64,000 nucleotides of DNA from Comamonadaceae bacterium (GCA_027484575.1 JAIXSQ010000007.1:186001-250000); one strand, 5' to 3'. Positions 39,422 through 49,050 are shown, counted from the first letter of the stretch. Program-made: numbers and translations. Notes: generated from the sequence alone by a model not told the origin.

Positions 39422-42400
39422 ATGGATCTTCCCAAGCTCACCCCCGGCAAGCGCTACGCCCTGCCCCGCCCGCCCGGCTCGGCCGATGCCCTCTTGCTGG
39501 CCCGGCTGGCCCAGCGCGAGCAGGCCGCCGGCCGCGCCACCGGCATCGTCACCTCGGGCGCCGCCGATGCGCAGCGCCTGGTCGACGAGCTGGCCTTCTT
39601 CGCGCCGGGGCTGCGGGTGTGCCTGTTCCCCGACTGGGAAACGCTGCCCTACGACACCTTCTCGCCGCACCAGGACCTGATCAGCGAACGCCTGGCCACG
39701 CTGTGGCGCATCTCGCAGGGCGAGGCCGACGTGGTCGTGGTGCCCGCCACCACCGCGCTGTACCGGGTGGCACCGCCGGCCTTCCTGGCCGGCTACGCCT
39801 TCCAGTTCAAGGTCAAGCAGAAGCTCGAGGAGGCCAGGCTCAAGGCCCAGCTCACGCTGGCCGGCTACAACCACGTGACCCAGGTCGTCAGCCCCGGCGA
39901 GTACGCCGTGCGCGGCGGCCTGATCGACCTGTTCCCCATGGGCTCGCCGGTGCCCTACCGTGTCGACCTGTTCGACGACGAGATCGACTCGATCCGCACC
40001 TTCGACCCCGACACGCAGCGCAGCCTTTACCCCGTGCCCGAGGTGCGGCTGCTGCCCGGGCGCGAGTTCCCGATGGACGACACCGCCCGCGCGCGCTTCC
40101 GCAGCCGCTGGCGCGAGCTGCTCGAGGGCGACCCGACCAAGAGCCGCATCTACAAGGACATGGGCAACGGCGTGGCCACCGCCGGCATCGAGTACTACCT
40201 GCCGCTGTTCTTCGAGGAGACGGCCACGGTCTTCGATTACCTGGGCAGCCAGGCCACGCTGGTGCTGCACGGCGAGCTGGAGCCGGCGTTCCAGCGCTTC
40301 TGGCAGGACACCCGCGACCGCCACCGGCTGCTGCAGGGCGACCCCGAGCGGCCGATCCTGCCGCCCGAGGCACTGTTCCTGACCACCGAGCAGTTCTACG
40401 GCCGCGCCAACGACCACGCGCAACTGGCCCTGCGGCCGGGCACCGCCGACGTGGCCGACAGCGCGCTGTTCCAGCCGCTGCCGCCGCTGGGCGTGGTGCG
40501 CGGCGCCGAGGACCCGCTGGCCCGGTTCAAGCAGCACGTCGCCGGCTCGGGACGGCGGGCGCTGCTGCTGGCCGAGAGCCTGGGCCGGCGCGAGAGCCTG
40601 CTGGACTTCCTGCGCGCCAGCGACCTCGCCCCGCCCTCCTTCGACACGCTCGACGACTTCCTCGCCGCCGACGCGCCGCTGGGCATCGCCGCCGCGCCCG
40701 TGGCCGAGGGCTTCGCCTGGGTCGGCCAGGGCGTCGACCTGGTCACCGAGACCGAGCTGTTCGCCGCGGGCCCCACCACCCGCCGCCGGCGCAAGCAGGA
40801 GCAGGTCAGCGACGTCGAGGCGCTGATCAAGGACCTGTCGGAGCTGAACGTGGGCGACCCCGTGGTGCACGCGCAGCACGGCATCGGCCGCTACAAGGGC
40901 CTGGTCAACATGGACCTGGGCCAGGGCAGCACGGAATTCCTGCACCTCGAGTACGCCGACCAGGCCACGCTGTACGTGCCGGTCAGCCAGCTGCACCAGA
41001 TCAGCCGCTACACCGGCGTGTCGGCCGACGAGGCGCCGCTGCACAAGCTGGGCTCGGGCCAGTGGGAGAAGGCGCGCCGCAAGGCCGCCGAACAGGTGCG
41101 CGACACCGCCGCCGAGCTGCTGAACATCTACGCCCGCCGCGCCGCCCGCGAAGGCCATGCCTTCCGCTACTCGCCGCAGGACTACGAGCAGTTCGCCAAC
41201 GACTTCGGCTTCGAGGAGACCGCCGACCAGAACGCGGCCATCCACGCGGTCATCCACGACATGATCTCGCCCCAGCCCATGGACCGGCTGGTGTGCGGCG
41301 ACGTGGGCTTCGGCAAGACCGAGGTGGCGCTGCGCGCGGCCTTCATCGCCGTCACGGGCGGCAAGCAGGTGGCGTTCCTCGCGCCTACCACGCTGCTGGC
41401 CGAGCAGCACTACCAGACGCTGGTGGACCGGTTCTCCAAGTGGCCGGTCAAGATCGCCGAGATGAGCCGCTTCCGCTCGGCCAAGGAGATCACGGCGGCG
41501 GGCAAGGGCCTGGAGGACGGCAGCATCGACATCGTGGTGGGCACGCACAAGCTCCTGTCGGGCAGCGTCAGGTTCAAGAACCTGGGCCTGCTGATCATCG
41601 ACGAGGAGCACCGCTTCGGCGTGCGCCACAAGGAGGCGATGAAGGCGCTGCGCGCCGAGGTCGACGTGCTCACGCTCACCGCCACCCCGATCCCCCGCAC
41701 GCTGGGCATGGCGCTGGAGGGCCTGCGCGACCTGTCGGTGATCGCCACCGCGCCGCAGCGCCGGCTGGCGATCAAGACCTTCGTGCGCAACGAGGGCCAG
41801 GGCGTGATCCGCGAGGCCGTGCTGCGCGAACTCAAGCGCGGCGGCCAGGTCTACTTCCTGCACAACGAGGTGGAGACCATCGAGAACCGGCGCCAGCGCC
41901 TGGAGGAGCTGCTGCCCGAGGCGCGCATCGCGGTGGCCCACGGCCAGATGCCCGAGCGCGAGCTGGAACGCGTGATGCGCGAGTTCGTGCAGCAGCGCTA
42001 CAACGTGCTGCTGTGCTCGACCATCATCGAGACCGGCATCGACGTGCCCACCGCCAACACCATCGTGATCAGCCGGGCCGACAAGTTCGGCCTGGCGCAG
42101 CTGCACCAGTTGCGCGGGCGCGTGGGCCGCAGCCACCACCAGGCCTATGCCTACCTGCTGGTGCCCGACACCGAGGGCCTGACCAAGCAGGCGGCGCAGC
42201 GGCTGGACGCGATCCAGCAGATGGAGGAGCTGGGCTCGGGCTTCTACCTGGCGATGCACGACCTGGAGATCCGCGGCGCCGGCGAGGTGCTGGGCGAGCA
42301 CCAGAGCGGCAACATGCTGGAGGTGGGCTTCCAGATGTACAACGAGATGCTGTCCGAGGCGGTCAAGTCGCTCAAGGCCGGCAAGGAGCCTGACCTGCTG

Positions 42401-42868
42401 TCGCCGCTGTCGGCCGCCACCGAGATCAACCTGCACGCGCCGGCGCTGCTGCCCGACGACTACTGCGGCGACGTGCACCTGCGGCTGTCGTTCTACAAGA
42501 AGCTGGCCACCGCCAAGACCTCCGACCAGGTCGACACGCTGATGGAGGAGATCGTCGACCGCTTCGGCAAGCTGCCGCCGCAGGCGCAGACCCTGGTGGA
42601 CGTGCACCGGCTGCGGGTGCTGGCGCGGCCGTACGGCGTGGTCAAGGTCGACGCCGCCCCCGGCGTGAGCAGCATCACCTTCAAGCCCAACCCGCCGGTG
42701 GACCCGCTGCGCATCATCGAGCTGGTGCAGAAGCACCGGCACATCAAGCTGGCCGGCAACGACAAGCTGCGCATCGAGCGCGAGCTCAAGGAGCCCAAGG
42801 ACCGCGCCCAGCTCGTGCGCGACGTGCTGCGACAGCTGGGGCAGCCGAAGGTGGCCGAGGCGGCGTGA
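39422..42868 (+). CDS. mfd: Transcription-repair coupling factor
   Basis: 1,148-residue ATP-dependent translocase that removes stalled RNA polymerase and recruits UvrA. The N-terminal UvrB-like region (about 1-350) includes FPDWETLPYDTFSPHQDLIS. The RNA-polymerase-interacting domain has GDPVVHAQHGIGRYKGL. Walker A is GDVGFGKTEVALRA, Walker B LLIIDEEHRFGVRHKEAMKA, and TATPIPRTLGMALEG and ETGIDVPTANTIVISRADKF follow in the RecG-like motor; the TRCF domain closes the C terminus. The start ATG 39422 gives the normal length; a GTG/TTG start further up would include the leader. Confidence 0.97.
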   Translation: MDLPKLTPGKRYALPRPPGSADALLLARLAQREQAAGRATGIVTSGAADAQRLVDELAFFAPGLRVCLFPDWETLPYDTFSPHQDLISERLATLWRISQGEADVVVVPATTALYRVAPPAFLAGYAFQFKVKQKLEEARLKAQLTLAGYNHVTQVVSPGEYAVRGGLIDLFPMGSPVPYRVDLFDDEIDSIRTFDPDTQRSLYPVPEVRLLPGREFPMDDTARARFRSRWRELLEGDPTKSRIYKDMGNGVATAGIEYYLPLFFEETATVFDYLGSQATLVLHGELEPAFQRFWQDTRDRHRLLQGDPERPILPPEALFLTTEQFYGRANDHAQLALRPGTADVADSALFQPLPPLGVVRGAEDPLARFKQHVAGSGRRALLLAESLGRRESLLDFLRASDLAPPSFDTLDDFLAADAPLGIAAAPVAEGFAWVGQGVDLVTETELFAAGPTTRRRRKQEQVSDVEALIKDLSELNVGDPVVHAQHGIGRYKGLVNMDLGQGSTEFLHLEYADQATLYVPVSQLHQISRYTGVSADEAPLHKLGSGQWEKARRKAAEQVRDTAAELLNIYARRAAREGHAFRYSPQDYEQFANDFGFEETADQNAAIHAVIHDMISPQPMDRLVCGDVGFGKTEVALRAAFIAVTGGKQVAFLAPTTLLAEQHYQTLVDRFSKWPVKIAEMSRFRSAKEITAAGKGLEDGSIDIVVGTHKLLSGSVRFKNLGLLIIDEEHRFGVRHKEAMKALRAEVDVLTLTATPIPRTLGMALEGLRDLSVIATAPQRRLAIKTFVRNEGQGVIREAVLRELKRGGQVYFLHNEVETIENRRQRLEELLPEARIAVAHGQMPERELERVMREFVQQRYNVLLCSTIIETGIDVPTANTIVISRADKFGLAQLHQLRGRVGRSHHQAYAYLLVPDTEGLTKQAAQRLDAIQQMEELGSGFYLAMHDLEIRGAGEVLGEHQSGNMLEVGFQMYNEMLSEAVKSLKAGKEPDLLSPLSAATEINLHAPALLPDDYCGDVHLRLSFYKKLATAKTSDQVDTLMEEIVDRFGKLPPQAQTLVDVHRLRVLARPYGVVKVDAAPGVSSITFKPNPPVDPLRIIELVQKHRHIKLAGNDKLRIERELKEPKDRAQLVRDVLRQLGQPKVAEAA

Positions 42869-42876
42869 CCACGCCT

Positions 42877-42957
42877 GTCGCCCCGGCGCAGGCCGGGGCC
42901 CAGTGACTTTCGGGCAGCCGTCGCACGTCACTGGATCCCGGCCTTCGCCGGGATGAC
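42877..42957. repeat. Structured intergenic repeat, copy 1 (REP/BIME-like)
   Basis: Four arms are visible: outer GTC/GAC (42877-42879 with 42955-42957), hairpin GCCCCGGC-GCAG-GCCGGGGC (42880-42899), inner CCAGTGAC/GTCACTGG (42900-42907 with 42927-42934) and hairpin ATCCCGGC-CTTC-GCCGGGAT (42935-42954). It starts 8 nt after the mfd stop. The same layout with different bases is seen at 63804-63878. In translation it gives the PGEGRDP-like strings known from dispersed bacterial repeats. Confidence 0.75.
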
Positions 42958-43024
42958 CGCTCACCCTGGGCTGCGCCCGATCAACCCCGTGGCCGCCCGC
43001 GCATGGCATCGTGCGCCCTCCCCC

Positions 43025-43657
43025 ATGCCCCTGCTCGAGACCACCTTCGTCGTCGCCACGCTGGCGCTGGCCCTCGCCCTGCGCCCGTGGCGGCTGCTGG
43101 CCGGACAGCCCGCCCTGGCGACCCCGCTGCTGGCCACGCTGGTGCTGCTGCCGTGGCTGTGGGCGCTGCCGGCCCTGCACGCCATGCCGCTGCAGCTGCG
43201 CTGGTCGGGCGCGGCGCTGGTGCTGCTGATGCTCGGCTGGCCGCTGGCCGTGCCCGTGCTGGTCGCGGCCGCGGCGCTGGCCTGGGCGATCTCGCCGCTC
43301 ACGCCGGCCCAGGCCGCCGCCGCGGCCGCCTGGCAGGGGGTGGTCCCGGCGACCCTGGCCGTGGCCGCCGGCGCGGCGGTGCGCCGCTGGCTGCCGGCCA
43401 ACCCCTTCAGCTACACGCTGGGCCGGGCCTTCGGCGGCTCGCTGCTGGCGCTGTTCGGCGCCCTGCTGCTGCAGCAGGCGCTGGGCGGCACCCTGCCCCA
43501 CGTCGAGCCCGGGCTGGGCCTGGTGGGCCGCTGGCTGATGGCCTGGGGCGACGCCTTCGTCACCGGCATGGTGGCGGCCGTCTTCGCCGCCTTCCGGCCG
43601 CAGTGGCTGGCGACCTGGTCCGACCGGCTGTACCTGGGCGCGGCGCAAGGCCGGTGA
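43025..43657 (+). CDS. Small multi-pass membrane protein (possible CbiM/COG3235-like)
   Basis: 210 residues, strongly hydrophobic, with about six membrane segments and no catalytic motif. The C-terminal segment NPFSYTLGRAFGGSLLALFG, then AWGDAFVTGMVAAVFAAFRP, resembles the conserved ends of energy-coupling-factor-type permease relatives, but no partner ATPase is nearby, so a transport role is uncertain. The start ATG 43025 is chosen because residues upstream come from the intergenic repeat. It precedes serB by 22 bp. Confidence 0.6.
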   Translation: MPLLETTFVVATLALALALRPWRLLAGQPALATPLLATLVLLPWLWALPALHAMPLQLRWSGAALVLLMLGWPLAVPVLVAAAALAWAISPLTPAQAAAAAAWQGVVPATLAVAAGAAVRRWLPANPFSYTLGRAFGGSLLALFGALLLQQALGGTLPHVEPGLGLVGRWLMAWGDAFVTGMVAAVFAAFRPQWLATWSDRLYLGAAQGR

Positions 43658-43679
43658 GCGCAGCGGCGACAATCGCCGC

Positions 43680-44402
43680 ATGACTGCCCAGGACTACGCC
43701 CCCGGCCTGACCGTGCGGGGCTTCACCCCGCCGCTGGCGCTGGCCGGCTTCAAGCTGGCCGCGTTCGACATGGACTCCACGCTGATCAACATCGAGTGCG
43801 TGGACGAGATCGCCGACGCCGCCGGCCGCAAGGAGGAGGTGGCCGCGATCACCGAGGCCGCGATGCGCGGCGAGATCGCCGACTACAAGGACAGCCTGCG
43901 CCGCCGCGTGGCGCTGCTGCGCGGCGTGACGGTGGCCGACATGGAGCTGGTCTACACCCAGCGGCTGCAGCTGAACCCGGGCGCCGAGCGCCTGGTGCGC
44001 ACGCTCAAGGACGCGGGCCTGAAGATCCTGCTGGTCTCCGGCGGCTTCACCTTCTTCACCGACCGCATCCGCGACCGGCTGGGCATCGACTACACCCGCT
44101 CGAACGTGCTGGAGATCGAGTCCGGGCCCAACTGCGGCCAGCTCACCGGCCGCATGGTCGACCAGCCCTGGGGCGACATCTGCGACGGCGCCGAGAAGCG
44201 CCGCATGCTGCTGCAGACCTGCGAGCAGCTGGGCATCTCGCCCCGGCAGGCGATCGCGGTGGGCGACGGCGCCAACGACCTGCCGATGATGGCCGAGGCC
44301 GGCCTGTCGGTGGCCTACCACGCCAAGCCCGCGGTGCGCGAACAGGCCATGGTCTCGATCGAGGCCGGCGGCCTGGACCGGGTGCTCGAGGTCCTGCGCT
44401 GA
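43680..44402 (+). CDS. serB: Phosphoserine phosphatase (short form)
   Basis: HAD-superfamily enzyme that makes serine from phosphoserine. Nucleophile Asp30 and Asp32 are in AAFDMDSTLINIECVDEIA, motif II in LKILLVSGGFTFFTD, and motif III/IV in AIAVGDGANDLPMMAEAGLSVAYHAKP. 240 residues: it lacks the N-terminal ACT-like domain of E. coli SerB, the usual form in this group. It converges on the 7TMR gene with a GC-rich imperfect inverted repeat over both stop codons. Confidence 0.94.
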   Translation: MTAQDYAPGLTVRGFTPPLALAGFKLAAFDMDSTLINIECVDEIADAAGRKEEVAAITEAAMRGEIADYKDSLRRRVALLRGVTVADMELVYTQRLQLNPGAERLVRTLKDAGLKILLVSGGFTFFTDRIRDRLGIDYTRSNVLEIESGPNCGQLTGRMVDQPWGDICDGAEKRRMLLQTCEQLGISPRQAIAVGDGANDLPMMAEAGLSVAYHAKPAVREQAMVSIEAGGLDRVLEVLR

Positions 44403-44414
44403 GGCGGCCGCGGC

Positions 44415-46076
44415 TCAGGCGGCCGAGGGCGCCTGCAGCTGCTCGAGCCGCTTGCGCTCGCTGATGTCCAGCAGCACCCACACGGTGCCGCGGCCCGGCC
44501 CGCCCTCCACCGCCTTGCCCGACAGCCGGATCCACACCGGCTGGCCGTCCAGCCGGCGGATCTGCAGCTCGCACTCGTAGGCCTCGCCGTGGGCGATCGC
44601 CCGCCGGACCTCGTCGCCCACCTGCAGGTACTGTTCGCGCGACAGGTACAGCGGCTCCATCGAATGCAGCGTGCGGCCGCGGGCGCCGACCAGGTCCACG
44701 AAGGCCTGGTTGGCCCACTTCAGGCGCCCGTCGTCGGTGAGGAACACGATGGCGATCATCGAGTTGGCCAGGATCACGTCGCGCTCGGCCAGCGCGTCCT
44801 TGAGCTGCTGCTGCGCGGCGGTCAGCGCGCCCACCATGGCGCGCTCGGCGGCGATGCGCGCCTGCGCCTGCAGCTTGAAGCGGCGCGCCACGTCCATGCG
44901 GTGGCCCAGGGCGAACGACAGCAGCACCATCTCCAGCGCCGAGCCGATCTGCAGGGAATGCGCGGTCACCGCGTTGGAGGGCAGCACGCCGGTGTTGTGC
45001 AGCAGCATGACGCCGGTGCCCACCAGCAGCATGGCCCAGGCGAGCAGGAACTGCCGCGCGCCCGCGACCTCGTCGCGCACCGCCCACCAGCCCACCACCA
45101 CCATGGTCACGATGCTGGCCGGCGCCAGCACCAGCGTCATGCGCGAGGACGCCCAGTACGACACGGTGAAGGCCAGCAGCGCCGAGACCACCCAGCCGGC
45201 CGACATCGCGCGCATCACCAGGTCAAGCCGGGGCCAGCGCGTGCGGCTGCCCAGGAAGCTGCGGGCGAACTGCATGCCCAGCAGCGCGGCCAGCGCCAGC
45301 CCCACCGGCGTGGACAGCGAGTTCCAGCGGGTGGCATGCGGCCAGAGGAACTGCGCGCCCATGCCGTCCAGCGCGGCCTGGGCCAGCGCCATCGCGCCCA
45401 CGAAGGCCACGTACCAGCCCCAGGCCGCCTCGCGCAGCGTGGCGAAGAGCAGCAGGTTGTAGAGCAGCAGCCCGCCGAGCAGGCCGAAATACAGGCTCAG
45501 CACGCCGTAGGCGACCTGGTCGTGGCGCCACAGCGCGGACGCGGTCCACAGCTGCAGCGGCACCACCACCGCGCCTTCGGACTCCACGCGCAGCAGCACG
45601 GTGACGGTCTCGCCGGCCGGCAGCCGCAGCGGGAACACGTGGTTGCGGTGGGCCACCGCGCGGGTGGTGAACGCCCGCGTGTCGCCGCCCACCAGCGGCA
45701 CCTGCCCGTCGCCCACCCAGACCTCGATCTGGTCCAGCGGCGGGTAGCCCAGTTCCAGCAGCCAGTCCTCCGGCGCGCCGGCGGCCGCGCGCAGGGTCAG
45801 CTGCAGCCACCAGGCCGAGCGCGTCAGGCCGAAGTTCGAGCCGGCGGTGGCGGGGACCGGCGCGAAGCGCGCCTGGACCGCGGGGCCGCGGACCTCGGCG
45901 ACGCCCAGCGTCCGCGTGGGGTCCTCCAGCGCCCGCAGGCCCGGCGTGAGGTCCAGCGGCGCGCTCTCCGGCGCGACCTCCACCACCGGCTGGGTGGCCC
46001 GCGCCGGGCACGCCAGCAGCAGCAACGCCAGCAGCAGCCACGCGAGCCAGGCCGGGTGGAGCCGCGCGCCGCTCAT
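44415..46076 (-). CDS. 7TMR-DISM membrane receptor with PAS domain, no output domain
   Basis: 553 residues. Signal peptide about 1-27, a periplasmic 7TMR-DISMED2-type beta domain (about 40-180, WWLQLTLRAAAGAPEDWLLE), seven membrane helices (about 188-400), then a coiled link and one PAS domain (about 435-550: ANSMIAIVFLTDDGRLKWAN, ending VWVLLDISERKRLEQL). Such receptors normally end in GGDEF, EAL or kinase domains; none is present. DISERK is the usual PAC-domain end that leads into an output module, so a partner in trans or a lost domain is likely. The start ATG 46076 overlaps the phoD stop as ATGA. Confidence 0.85.
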   Translation of the reverse strand: MSGARLHPAWLAWLLLALLLLACPARATQPVVEVAPESAPLDLTPGLRALEDPTRTLGVAEVRGPAVQARFAPVPATAGSNFGLTRSAWWLQLTLRAAAGAPEDWLLELGYPPLDQIEVWVGDGQVPLVGGDTRAFTTRAVAHRNHVFPLRLPAGETVTVLLRVESEGAVVVPLQLWTASALWRHDQVAYGVLSLYFGLLGGLLLYNLLLFATLREAAWGWYVAFVGAMALAQAALDGMGAQFLWPHATRWNSLSTPVGLALAALLGMQFARSFLGSRTRWPRLDLVMRAMSAGWVVSALLAFTVSYWASSRMTLVLAPASIVTMVVVGWWAVRDEVAGARQFLLAWAMLLVGTGVMLLHNTGVLPSNAVTAHSLQIGSALEMVLLSFALGHRMDVARRFKLQAQARIAAERAMVGALTAAQQQLKDALAERDVILANSMIAIVFLTDDGRLKWANQAFVDLVGARGRTLHSMEPLYLSREQYLQVGDEVRRAIAHGEAYECELQIRRLDGQPVWIRLSGKAVEGGPGRGTVWVLLDISERKRLEQLQAPSAA

Positions 46077-47647
46077 GCGCGCTCCAGCCGCGGGCGGCCC
46101 GCCTCGACCGCGAAGCGCGCCAGCGTCAGCAGCGCCGCGTCCTCGCGGGTGGCGTCGTCCAGGCCGCGCAGCGTGGCCTCGAGCCGGCCCGGCCGCAACT
46201 CCACGACGCCGTAGCCGCGGTGCAGCGCATCGGCGAAGACGAAGTGCGGGTTCTCGGCCAGCACCGCCGGCACCCGTTCCACGCGCCGCGCCTTGGAGGT
46301 GATGCTGGTGCCGCAGAACTCCACGCCCACCGCGGGGCTGTCGGGGCGCGCGGGCTCGGCCAGCACATGCCCCACCCAGTGCTCGTGCAGGTCGCCACCC
46401 AGCAGCACCGGGTTGGCCACGCGGTGCCGGCGCAGGCCGTCGACCAGCCGCTGGCGCGCGGCGGGGTAGCCGTCCCAGCCGTCGTTGGACAGCAGCTGCC
46501 CGGGCCCGGGCTGCAGGTCGCGCAGGCCGAAGACGGTCTGCTGCGCCAGCACGGTCCAGCCCTGGCCGGCCTCGCCGAAGGCGCCGTCCAGCCAGCGCTC
46601 CTGCGCCGCCCCCAGGCGGGTGCGCCCCGGGTCGGCCGCCTGCGGGCAGGCCGACGGGTCGAAGGGCTGGGTGCAGGCCTGCACGTCGCGGTACTGGCGC
46701 GCATCCAGCAGCAGCACGTCGGCCAGGCGGCCGAAGCGCACCCGCCGGTACAGCGGCAGCTCCGGCGCCGCCTGCCCCGCCAGCAGGGCGCGCGCGAACG
46801 CCGAGGCGCGCACCGGCATGTGTTCGTACCAGGCCTGGTAGGCCGCCGCCCGCCGCGCGGGGAAGTCGGCCACGGCGTTCAGGCCCCAGGGAAACGGATC
46901 GCCCGGGTGCAGCCCGGCATAGTCGTTCTGCACCTCGTGGTCGTCCCAGGTCAGCAGCCACGGGCAGGCCGCGTGCATCGCCTGCAGGTCCGGGTCGCTG
47001 CGGTGCAGGGCATGGCGCTCGCGGTACTGCGGCAGCGTCTTGACCCAGCCGGTGGTCGGGAAGCCGCGCACCGCGGCGGTGGCGTTCGGGTACTCGTAGA
47101 TGTAGTCGCCCAGGAAGACCACGGCATCCAGCTGCTCGCCGCGCATGTGGCGCCAGGCGGCATAGCGGCCGTGCTCCCAGCGCTGGCACGAGGCATAGGC
47201 CAGCCGCAGCCGCCCGGGCTGCTCGCCCGGGCCCGGCAGCGTGCGGGTGCGGCCCACCGGGCTGGTCGCGTCGCCGGCCTGGAAGCGGTAGTGGTACCAG
47301 CGCCCGGGCGCCAGGCCGTCCACCTCCACGTGCACCGCATGGGCCAGGGCCGGATGCGCGATGGCCTCGCCGCTGCGCACCGGCTGGCGGAAGGCCTCGT
47401 CGTGCGCCACCTCCCAGCGCACCGGCACCGGCACGCGGCCACCCTCGGGCAGGTCACCGTGCGCGGGCAGCAGGCGGGTCCACAGCACCACCGAGTCGGC
47501 CTCGGGGCTGCCGCTGGCCACGCCCAGCGAGAAGGGTTGCGCCTGCCAGCGCGGGCTGCTGCCGCAGGCGGGCAAGGCGGCGCCCCCGGCTGCCGCCGCG
47601 GCCAGCAGCAGCAGCCGGCGCCGGTCGAGGACGGGGGGCGCGGCCAT
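46073..47647 (-). CDS. phoD: PhoD-family alkaline phosphatase / phosphodiesterase
   Basis: 524-residue PhoD-type metalloenzyme, exported. The N terminus DRRRLLLLAAAAAGG looks like a Tat-type signal (two Arg before the hydrophobic stretch) and LPACGS could be a lipobox. FSLGVASGSPEADSVVLWTR is the PhoD N-terminal domain; catalytic metal motifs include VFLGDYIYEYPN, TWDDHEVQNDYAG and LLGGDLHEHWVG. It probably releases phosphate from phosphomono- or diesters in the periplasm. Second of three same-strand genes with the MFS transporter and the 7TMR receptor. Confidence 0.9.
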   Translation of the reverse strand: MAAPPVLDRRRLLLLAAAAAGGAALPACGSSPRWQAQPFSLGVASGSPEADSVVLWTRLLPAHGDLPEGGRVPVPVRWEVAHDEAFRQPVRSGEAIAHPALAHAVHVEVDGLAPGRWYHYRFQAGDATSPVGRTRTLPGPGEQPGRLRLAYASCQRWEHGRYAAWRHMRGEQLDAVVFLGDYIYEYPNATAAVRGFPTTGWVKTLPQYRERHALHRSDPDLQAMHAACPWLLTWDDHEVQNDYAGLHPGDPFPWGLNAVADFPARRAAAYQAWYEHMPVRASAFARALLAGQAAPELPLYRRVRFGRLADVLLLDARQYRDVQACTQPFDPSACPQAADPGRTRLGAAQERWLDGAFGEAGQGWTVLAQQTVFGLRDLQPGPGQLLSNDGWDGYPAARQRLVDGLRRHRVANPVLLGGDLHEHWVGHVLAEPARPDSPAVGVEFCGTSITSKARRVERVPAVLAENPHFVFADALHRGYGVVELRPGRLEATLRGLDDATREDAALLTLARFAVEAGRPRLERA

Positions 47648-47656
47648 CGGCCGCGA

Positions 47657-48931
47657 TTATCCCAAGGCCGGCGCGGCGCCTTCGGCCGCGCGGGCGCGCC
47701 GCACCCGCAGCAGCAGCGTGCCGACGATCACCAGGTTCAGCGCATTCCAGGCGATGCCGTTGACGAAGGCGGCGCGGTACGAGCCAGTGAGGTCGAACAC
47801 CGCGCCGGACATCCAGCCGCCCAGGGCCATGCCCAGCAGCGTCGCCATCAGCACGGTGCCCACCCGGCGGCCCGCCTCGGCGGCCGGGAAGTGCTGGCGC
47901 ACCACCAGCGCGTAGGCCGGCACGATGCCGCCCTGGAACAGCCCGAACAGGCCGGCCACCAGGTACAGCGAGGCCAGGCCGCCGGCCGGCAGGAACAGCA
48001 GCAGCGCGATGCCCTGCAGCATCGAGCCGAGCAGCAGCGTGCGCAGGCCGCCGATGCGGTCGGAGATCCAGCCCGACACCAGCCGGCTGACCACCCCCAA
48101 CCCGAGCATCAGCGCCAGCATCTCGGCGCCGCGCGCCGGGCCGAAGCCCAGGTCGGTGCAATACGCCACGATGTGCACCTGCGGCATGGACATGGCCACG
48201 CAGCAGGCCACGCCGGCCACGCACAGCAGGCCCTGCGCGGTGCCCGGCGACAGGCCGAAGGGCCGCGCGCCCTCGGCCGGTGCGCCACCGGCCGGGCCTG
48301 CGGCCGCGGCGGCCGGCGCCGCCGGCGGACGCTGGCGCAGGGCGAAGGCCAGGGGCACGACGGTGGCCAGGCAGAACAGGCCCACGCCCACGTAGGTGGC
48401 GCGCCAGCCGGCCGTGGCCACGAAGTGCTGCAGCACCGGCGGCCACACCGCGCCGGCCACGTAGTTGCCGCTCATGCAGATGGCCAGCGCGATGCCGCGC
48501 CGGCGTTCGAACCACAGCGAGGTGTCGGCCACCAGCGGCGCGAAGGTGGCGCTGGTGCCCAGCAGCCCGATCAGCAGGCCGTGCGCGGCACCGAAGGCCC
48601 AGGGCCCCGGCGCCAGCCCCGCCCCGACGAAGCCGGCGCCCAGCCCCAGCCCGCCCACCAGCACCGGCACCATCACGCCGTGCCGGTCGGCCAGCCGGCC
48701 CATGAGGATGCCGCCCAGCCCGAAGCCCACCATGGTCAGGGTGTAGGGCAGCGAGGCGGTGCCGCGGCCGATGCCGAACTCCGCCTGCACCGGGGCCAGC
48801 ACCACGGTCATGGAATACATGCCGGCGCCGCCGATCGTCATGAGCAGCAGCGAGACGGCCAGCCGCAGCCAGGCCTGCCGGGATTCGATCGCCGAGGCCG
48901 GCGCGGGCGTCGCGAGTGTGCGCTGGGACAT
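47657..48931 (-). CDS. Major facilitator superfamily transporter
   Basis: 424 residues and about 12 membrane helices, with a long Ala/Pro/Gly-rich loop in the middle (about 205-230). GRLADRHG between helices 2 and 3 is the MFS motif A, and GWISDRIGGLRT repeats it in the second half. Similar proteins are often annotated as oxalate/formate- or monocarboxylate-type antiporters, but the substrate is not readable. The start ATG 48931 is preferred to an upstream in-frame start at 49060. Nine bp before phoD. Divergent from the ABC binding protein. Confidence 0.85.
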   Translation of the reverse strand: MSQRTLATPAPASAIESRQAWLRLAVSLLLMTIGGAGMYSMTVVLAPVQAEFGIGRGTASLPYTLTMVGFGLGGILMGRLADRHGVMVPVLVGGLGLGAGFVGAGLAPGPWAFGAAHGLLIGLLGTSATFAPLVADTSLWFERRRGIALAICMSGNYVAGAVWPPVLQHFVATAGWRATYVGVGLFCLATVVPLAFALRQRPPAAPAAAAAGPAGGAPAEGARPFGLSPGTAQGLLCVAGVACCVAMSMPQVHIVAYCTDLGFGPARGAEMLALMLGLGVVSRLVSGWISDRIGGLRTLLLGSMLQGIALLLFLPAGGLASLYLVAGLFGLFQGGIVPAYALVVRQHFPAAEAGRRVGTVLMATLLGMALGGWMSGAVFDLTGSYRAAFVNGIAWNALNLVIVGTLLLRVRRARAAEGAAPALG

Positions 48932-49050
48932 GCCTGCATTGGAGCACCCGTGCAACCCGTCACGCGTCCCTGCACGGCTCAGGGCTTTCCAGCATGGGCA
49001 GGGGCCGCGCGCGGGTATGGTTCGCGGTTTTTCGACAGAGGAGGATCCCC

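Noticed and set aside
42869..43024. Possible small open frames between mfd and the membrane protein
   Set aside because: They read through the structured repeat and have no ribosome site or protein-like composition.
38762..43681. 1,639-residue minus-strand open frame
   Set aside because: Runs antisense to mfd, the intergenic repeat and serB. The repeat gives the PGEGRDP string inside it, which shows it is not a real protein.
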